Part shown: positions 59,736 through 64,000 of the stretch, one piece after another
How positions within the stretch are numbered: the stretch's first letter is position 1
Layout of the letters: every line of letters starts with the position of its first letter
Assembly: GCF_027912455.1 (NCBI RefSeq)
Contig: NZ_CP115446.1
Span: 643,501 to 707,500, forward strand
Source: Aurantiacibacter sp. MUD61
GTDB lineage: Bacteria; Pseudomonadota; Alphaproteobacteria; Sphingomonadales; Sphingomonadaceae
Direction: 5' to 3'
DNA: 64,000 bases
Translations under genes and position numbers: made by a program
The notes under the pieces: generated by a model
Seen by the model: only the letters and a program-made list of their open reading frames with translations
Database searches by the model: none
Told to the model about the DNA's origin: nothing

Positions 59736-61355
59736 CTAACCGGCTCTCCGCCCTCTTGCAACGATAGCAAGCGCAAGGAGTGATATTGCCCATAAAAGCG
59801 GGAGTATATTGCCCAAACGTGCGAACAGAGTGGGATCGGCCGCGGGCGGAATGATCGCGTCGATCCGGTCCTCCTCGCTCGGCCTGAGATAAGCGCGCAC
59901 AACGCCGCGCGGATCGATCACGGCGCTATAGCCATTGTTGGTCGCGCGCAGCACGGGCAGCCCCTCCTCAATCGCGCGCATGCGTGACTGGGCGAGAAAT
60001 TGCGGCGGACCGTTGGATCCGAACCAGCCTTCACTCGACGGGTTGTAAATGTAATCGGGACGCGCATCGCGGTCGACGACTTGGCCGGAGAATATGATCT
60101 CAAAGCATATCTGCGGGCTGACGCTGCCGAACTCTTGCAGGTCGAGCGTCTGCGCACCCGGCCCGGGCCAGAAATCGATGGAGCCAGCCACAAGGCGGCT
60201 CAGCCCGATCGGCTCAAGCCATTCGCGCATGGGGAGATATTCACCGTAGGGCACCAGATGCGCCTTGGCATATCCGGCAAGGATCTCACCTTCCGGCGAG
60301 AGGGCCGTCACCGCATTGCGGGCACCGAGCGCGCGCACATAGCCGGTTTCATCCTCGCCGATTTCCAGATCGATCGCGCCGGTGAGGAGCACACTGTTTT
60401 CGCCCACCGTCCCGCCAATACGGCGGCGTGCGAATTCGGGACTGCCGAGCGCGGTGGTCGCATCGTAATAGCGCTGCGGATAGCCGGGGCGCAAATAGTC
60501 CGCCATGCCGCTTTCGGGCCAGAGGACGACGCGCGGACCGGATTGCTCGTCAGCTGCGCGTGCGGAAAGCCCGGCGAGCTCCTGGAAATTCGCCTCATAA
60601 CGGCGCGGGTCGGCAATATCGGGCTGCGGAATTTGCGGCTGCACGATGGTGACCACCTGCGTGCCTTCGCGCGGCGCAGGGGCGGGCCAGTACATCCCAG
60701 CGATCAGCAGCGCGCTCACCAGAATACCGACACGCCAGCGCCGCTCCGCCGCCAGCAGCACGAACGCAGTGCCCAGCAGCACGCCGATACCCGACAGCGC
60801 ATAGGTGCCCATGATCGGAGAAAGCGCGGCAAGCCCCGGCCGGTCGAACGGACCGAGCAGCGCCATCGCAAAGGGATTCCACGGATAGCCGGTAAAGACC
60901 CAGCTGCGCAGCCATTCGGCAATGATCCATGCGCCCGCCAGCACAAGGGCAAAGCTCCAGCCCGGTCCGCTACGCACAGCCAGCCGCGCGGCAAGACCGG
61001 CGAGCGCGGGGTAGAGGCCGAGGTAGATCGCCAGCAGCGGCACCGCGAGCCAGCCGAGGAAAGCGGGCATTTCCGATTGATAGGTAAAGGCTGTCGCGAT
61101 CCAGTTGTTGCCGAAAGTGAAATGCGCCCAGCCAAACAACCAGCCAAGCCAGAGCGCCTGCTTCCAGCTTTCACTGCGCGCAATCATCACGGCGAAAAGG
61201 CCCATCGCGATGAGAGCGACAGGCCACAGTCCGAGGGGCGCAAACCCCGTCGCAGCGAGCAGGCCAAGGCCGATCGACCACGCCCAAGCGCGGCGCGGCA
61301 TCGCGTCGATAATCGGATAGCGCCTTTCGGGAGCCTGTGCAGCAGGAGCCGTCAT
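59736..61355 (-). CDS. lnt: Apolipoprotein N-acyltransferase
   Basis: A 539-residue inner-membrane enzyme that adds the third acyl chain to lipoproteins. N-terminal helices (about six) are followed by a periplasmic nitrilase domain with the triad Glu in [12 protein letters not shown], Lys in [18 protein letters not shown] and Cys in [10 protein letters not shown], and a last C-terminal helix. Several lipoproteins in this window would be its substrates. In front of metK on one strand; this order is common in alphaproteobacteria. Confidence 0.96.
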   Translation of the reverse strand: MTAPAAQAPERRYPIIDAMPRRAWAWSIGLGLLAATGFAPLGLWPVALIAMGLFAVMIARSESWKQALWLGWLFGWAHFTFGNNWIATAFTYQSEMPAFLGWLAVPLLAIYLGLYPALAGLAARLAVRSGPGWSFALVLAGAWIIAEWLRSWVFTGYPWNPFAMALLGPFDRPGLAALSPIMGTYALSGIGVLLGTAFVLLAAERRWRVGILVSALLIAGMYWPAPAPREGTQVVTIVQPQIPQPDIADPRRYEANFQELAGLSARAADEQSGPRVVLWPESGMADYLRPGYPQRYYDATTALGSPEFARRRIGGTVGENSVLLTGAIDLEIGEDETGYVRALGARNAVTALSPEGEILAGYAKAHLVPYGEYLPMREWLEPIGLSRLVAGSIDFWPGPGAQTLDLQEFGSVSPQICFEIIFSGQVVDRDARPDYIYNPSSEGWFGSNGPPQFLAQSRMRAIEEGLPVLRATNNGYSAVIDPRGVVRAYLRPSEEDRIDAIIPPAADPTLFARLGNILPLLWAISLLALAIVARGRRAG

Positions 61356-61397
61356 GCCTGAGCCTTCATGCCCCCTGCCCGCCAGACTTGCGCGTGA

Positions 61398-62090
61398 TTA
61401 GCCTACTGCCTCGAGCGCTTCTTCGCCGTCATCCTTCGGCTTGCGGCGCGGCTTCAGGCCCCTGCGAGCCTTGGGCGCTTCGTCGCCAGCAGCAGCGTCA
61501 TCGCCCCGCGCAATTGCCGGCGGCAGCACGCCGGGATCAAGGTTGCCGGCGTCATCGGTAGCGACCTCGTCCTTCTTCTTGCGTGGCTGGCGAGCCTTGC
61601 GCTCTTTCTTCGGCTTTTCATCATCGCGGTTGAAGGGATTGTCATCATCCCCCTGATCGCCGCTTTCGCCTTCCTGCCCGCTGTCCTGATCGGGGTCGCC
61701 CTTGCGCGGACGACTGTTCTTGCGGCCGCGCGGCTTCTTGTCGTTCTGACGATCATTCTGGCGATCGTCCTGACCGTCATCATCGTCGTCATCGGAGGAA
61801 TTATCCTGCCCGCGATCGTTATTGCGCTTGGCCTGCGCCTCTTCCTTCTGCGCCTTTGCATCAGCGATGACGCGGAAGTAGTGATCGGCGAACTGCAGGT
61901 AATATTCGGTCTGCACCCGGTCGTCATTCAGCTGCGCTTCCTGCGCCAGCTTCTTGTACTTGTCGAGCAGCTGCGGGGCATTGCCACGCGCGCGGCTGTC
62001 GATCCGGTTGTTCTGCATGGGGTTGCCGCCGCCACGATTGTTGTTGCGACCACCACCACGGCGACGATTGTTATTGCGATTGCTATTCAA
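61398..62090 (-). CDS. DUF4167 family protein
   Basis: A 230-residue protein with an Asn/Arg/Gly-rich N-terminus (NRNNNRRRGGGRNNNRGGGNP) that looks like an RNA-binding tail, a short conserved core NAPQLLDKYKKLAQEAQLNDDRVQTEYYLQFADHYFRVI (residues 40-80, approximately), and a long charged low-complexity C-terminus with acidic runs and basic (PRKKK, PRRKPK) clusters. The core defines DUF4167. The neighbourhood prmC-DUF4167 is conserved in alphaproteobacteria and points to translation or ribosome-related work. Confidence 0.9.
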   Translation of the reverse strand: MNSNRNNNRRRGGGRNNNRGGGNPMQNNRIDSRARGNAPQLLDKYKKLAQEAQLNDDRVQTEYYLQFADHYFRVIADAKAQKEEAQAKRNNDRGQDNSSDDDDDDGQDDRQNDRQNDKKPRGRKNSRPRKGDPDQDSGQEGESGDQGDDDNPFNRDDEKPKKERKARQPRKKKDEVATDDAGNLDPGVLPPAIARGDDAAAGDEAPKARRGLKPRRKPKDDGEEALEAVG

Positions 62091-62284
62091 AGGAACTTCG
62101 CTTCCTTGTTGCGATCCCCGGCCTTTTCGGCGCGACGATTTGCGCTTTTGCGCAAGGCACCCAAACGGGTGCGTGTTAGCCCTTCACCTGCATAGTCCTG
62201 TGGCGGTCATCCCGCCTCAGCCAACAAATGTCGGTAGTTGCGGCGGAGAGCAAATCTGTCTGCATCTCCTGCCTGATTCGATAG
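62091..62284. other. Gap between DUF4167 and prmC
   Basis: A 194-base stretch between two minus-strand genes. It holds GCGC-rich small palindromes (near 62138-62175, with CACCC and GGGTG) but no clear terminator or promoter. Confidence 0.35.
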
Positions 62285-63139
62285 CTAACTACTCGATTCG
62301 GCTTTGCCAAGCCTTAATCGCAAGATCACCGCACGATCGCGCCCGGCCAGATCCTGGCGGACTTGCGCGGAAAATCCGTGATTGTTCGCTATTTCAGATA
62401 CTTGCGCTTCTTGATTAGCTCCGATCTCGAGCACCGCGACGCCATTTTCTGTCAACAGATCGGGCAGCTGCGGTATCAATATCCGGTAATCATCGAGTCC
62501 ATCTGCGCCAGCAAACAGCGCTTCGGCAGGTTCATAATTGCGCACATTGGGCGCAAGATCGGCATCGGTCTCGACATAGGGCGGATTGGCAATGATGAGG
62601 TCGAACCGGCCCAGCTCGTCGGCCCAGCCCGCTTGCGTCCAGTCGCCCGGACGAATGTCGGCACGGCCGGCGAGACCCAGTTCCTGAGCATTCCTGCTGG
62701 CGATGGCACGCGCGGGCTGCGAGCGTTCGATGCCGATTCCCTGCGCCTCGGGCAGCTCGGCCAGCAGCGTCAGCAGCAGCGCGCCGGAGCCTGTACCAAG
62801 ATCGAGCACACGCCGCGCATCGGGTGCTGCGCTCAGCGCCGCGTCGACGACACTCTCGCTGTCAGCGCGGGGGATCAGGACGGCGGGAGTGACGCGAAAC
62901 GGGCGCCCGTAAAACTCCTGTTCGCCGATGATATGGGCGACCGGCTCATGCTGCGCGCGGCGGTCGAGAAAGTCCGCGAACGAAGCGGGGGTGGCTTTGT
63001 CCTGATGCCGCAGCAACAGGTCCGAACGCGAACAGCCGAGCGCATGCGCCATCAGCAATTCGGCATCCAGACGCGGCGTATCGCTGGTGTTGCTGAGCAG
63101 CTTGGCAGCCTGAATAAGCGTTGTCCTGACTGTTGCCAT
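62285..63139 (-). CDS. prmC: Release factor glutamine methyltransferase
   Basis: A 284-residue enzyme (HemK) that methylates the Gln of the GGQ motif in release factors. Its SAM site is VLDLGTGSGALLLTLLAEL and its catalytic motif is IIANPPYVET (NPPY). The true start is the ATG at 63139; the frame runs upstream to 63232 only because it passes through a palindromic repeat. The substrate gene prfA lies directly upstream. Confidence 0.97.
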   Translation of the reverse strand: MATVRTTLIQAAKLLSNTSDTPRLDAELLMAHALGCSRSDLLLRHQDKATPASFADFLDRRAQHEPVAHIIGEQEFYGRPFRVTPAVLIPRADSESVVDAALSAAPDARRVLDLGTGSGALLLTLLAELPEAQGIGIERSQPARAIASRNAQELGLAGRADIRPGDWTQAGWADELGRFDLIIANPPYVETDADLAPNVRNYEPAEALFAGADGLDDYRILIPQLPDLLTENGVAVLEIGANQEAQVSEIANNHGFSAQVRQDLAGRDRAVILRLRLGKAESSS

Positions 63140-63147
63140 ACCCCGTT

Positions 63148-63213
63148 CCGTTCGTTCTGAGCTTGTCGAAGGGCGACCGCGCCAACGCCCTTCGACAAGC
63201 TCAGGACGAACGG
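63148..63213. repeat. Long palindromic repeat between prfA and prmC
   Basis: Two 28-base arms (63148-63175 and 63186-63213) are inverted copies with one mismatch and a ten-base loop. The core reads GAGCTTGTCGAAGGGCG. This is the widely scattered intergenic palindrome with CTTCGACAAGCTCAG seen in many sphingomonad and related genomes (known in general; copies not counted here). It sits nine bases both from the prfA stop and from the prmC start, in an otherwise tight operon. Confidence 0.85.
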
Positions 63214-63221
63214 CTGTTGGT

Positions 63222-64000
63222 TTAATCCGCAAGCGCCGCCAGCCGCTTGGCCTCGTCCTCGGCGATCAGCGCATCGGTCAGCTCGCTCAGCCCTGGTCCA
63301 GCGAGCACTTCATCGAGCTTGTGCAGCGTCAGCCCGATCCGGTGATCGGTCACGCGGCCTTGCGGGAAATTATAGGTGCGAATGCGTTCGGAGCGGTCGC
63401 CGCTGCCGACCATCGCCTTGCGCGCCTCGGCCTCGGCCCCATGAGCCTCCTCGCGCCGCTTTTCGTAAAGCCGCGCGCGCAGCACTTTCATCGCCTTGTC
63501 CCGGTTCTTGTGCTGGCTGCGCTCGTCCTGCATCGCGACGACAATGCCGGTGGGCACGTGGGTGATCCGCACCGCGCTATCGGTGGTGTTGACGTGCTGT
63601 CCGCCCGCACCGCTGGAGCGGTAGATGTCGATGCGCAGGTCGTTGTCGTCGATCGAAACATCGACCTCGGTCGGCTCTGGCAGCACCGCAACGGTCGCCG
63701 CGCTGGTGTGGATGCGCCCGCCGCTTTCGGTGACAGGCACGCGCTGTACGCGGTGCACGCCGCTCTCGAATTTCATTTTGGCGAACACGCCTGAGCCGGT
63801 GACGTTCGCCACGATTTCCTTGAAGCCGCCGACTTCGGCTGCGTTCATGCTCACCGGCTCAACTTTCCAGCCGTTCTCCGCCGCGTAGCGTTCATACATG
63901 CGGAAAAGATCGCCCGCGAACAGCGCCGCTTCGTCCCCGCCCGTGCCCGCGCGGATTTCGAGCATCGCGGGGCGCTGGTCGGCGCTATCCTTGGGCAGCA
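63222..64000 (-). CDS. prfA: Peptide chain release factor 1, 5' end outside window
   Basis: The C-terminal 259 residues of RF1, which ends translation at UAA and [30 protein letters not shown] marks domain 2, and [26 protein letters not shown] carries the GGQ peptidyl-tRNA hydrolysis motif, the target of PrmC. The frame continues across the window end (QRPAMLEIR), so the ATG at 63965 is internal. The PxT codon-recognition motif region lies in the part shown, but I cannot place it safely. Confidence 0.97.
   Translation of the reverse strand, partial: LPKDSADQRPAMLEIRAGTGGDEAALFAGDLFRMYERYAAENGWKVEPVSMNAAEVGGFKEIVANVTGSGVFAKMKFESGVHRVQRVPVTESGGRIHTSAATVAVLPEPTEVDVSIDDNDLRIDIYRSSGAGGQHVNTTDSAVRITHVPTGIVVAMQDERSQHKNRDKAMKVLRARLYEKRREEAHGAEAEARKAMVGSGDRSERIRTYNFPQGRVTDHRIGLTLHKLDEVLAGPGLSELTDALIAEDEAKRLAALAD

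Noticed and set aside
57264..59739. A long plus-strand frame across DUF418 and metK
   Set aside because: It is antisense to two recognised genes and Arg/His-rich, without start signals.
60000..61361. A 453-codon frame opposite lnt
   Set aside because: It is antisense to lnt, which has an intact catalytic triad.
63140..63232. An extended N-terminus of PrmC
   Set aside because: The extra codons are a translation of the palindromic repeat; the family start is the ATG at 63139.

Overview
The window looks like a chromosomal segment of an alphaproteobacterium, most likely a sphingomonad of the Erythrobacteraceae. This is inferred from the G+C-rich coding style, the prfA-prmC-DUF4167 order, abundant TonB-receptor and DUF885-type proteins, and a sphingomonad-type dispersed palindrome between prmC and prfA. 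No tRNA, rRNA, CRISPR array, insertion sequence or prophage was recognised. Most of the segment is core genome, with one metal-resistance island and several small accessory modules.

Layout. 1-4.6 kb (minus): a truncated TonB-dependent receptor with a His/Glu-rich loop, gltX, a small protein behind two Fur-like boxes, a lipoprotein and a one-pass membrane protein. 4.7-13.3 kb (minus): rpoC and rpoB with their own promoter near 13.5 kb. 13.6-18.5 kb (mostly plus): a DUF885 protein with a degenerate metal motif, a secreted peptide/DUF2975/HTH module, an acidic lipoprotein, then rplJ-rplL with a leader. 18.5-25.9 kb: a serine hydrolase divergent from a marR-S41 pair, a STAS-like protein, a MATE pump and CIRCE-controlled groES-groEL. 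25.9-29.2 kb: an intact DUF885 lipoprotein and an APC permease whose start lies in a long hairpin.

29.2-36.1 kb is a copper-handling island. csoR, a glutaredoxin-MauE fusion and a membrane DUF305 protein run leftward; copA and copB run rightward from the same CsoR-type operator; a large secreted DUF305-LVIVD fusion converges on copB across a shared terminator. The expected logic is that Cu(I) releases CsoR, so that a periplasmic multicopper oxidase, an outer-membrane copper-binding protein and DUF305 proteins sequester or oxidise copper.

36-45 kb: a methyltransferase-like lipoprotein, a class A beta-lactamase homologue with an altered omega loop, a second acidic lipoprotein, polA, an MscS channel and a CDC48-type ATPase. 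A candidate small RNA lies at about 45.15-45.31 kb. 45.5-49.8 kb: succinyl-CoA:3-ketoacid CoA-transferase genes separated by a HAD-type lipoprotein, a GST and a metalloprotease-like lipoprotein. 49.9-55.8 kb: a CPBP protease, an ABC-2 exporter, and a SRPBCC protein divergent from a GbsR-type regulator. 56-64 kb: an MFS transporter, DUF418, metK, lnt, a DUF4167 protein, prmC and the 3' part of prfA. The best candidates for undescribed biology are the DUF305-LVIVD copper module, the 43-residue peptide/DUF2975/HTH module with repeated operators, the small RNA, and the start-codon hairpin of the APC permease.
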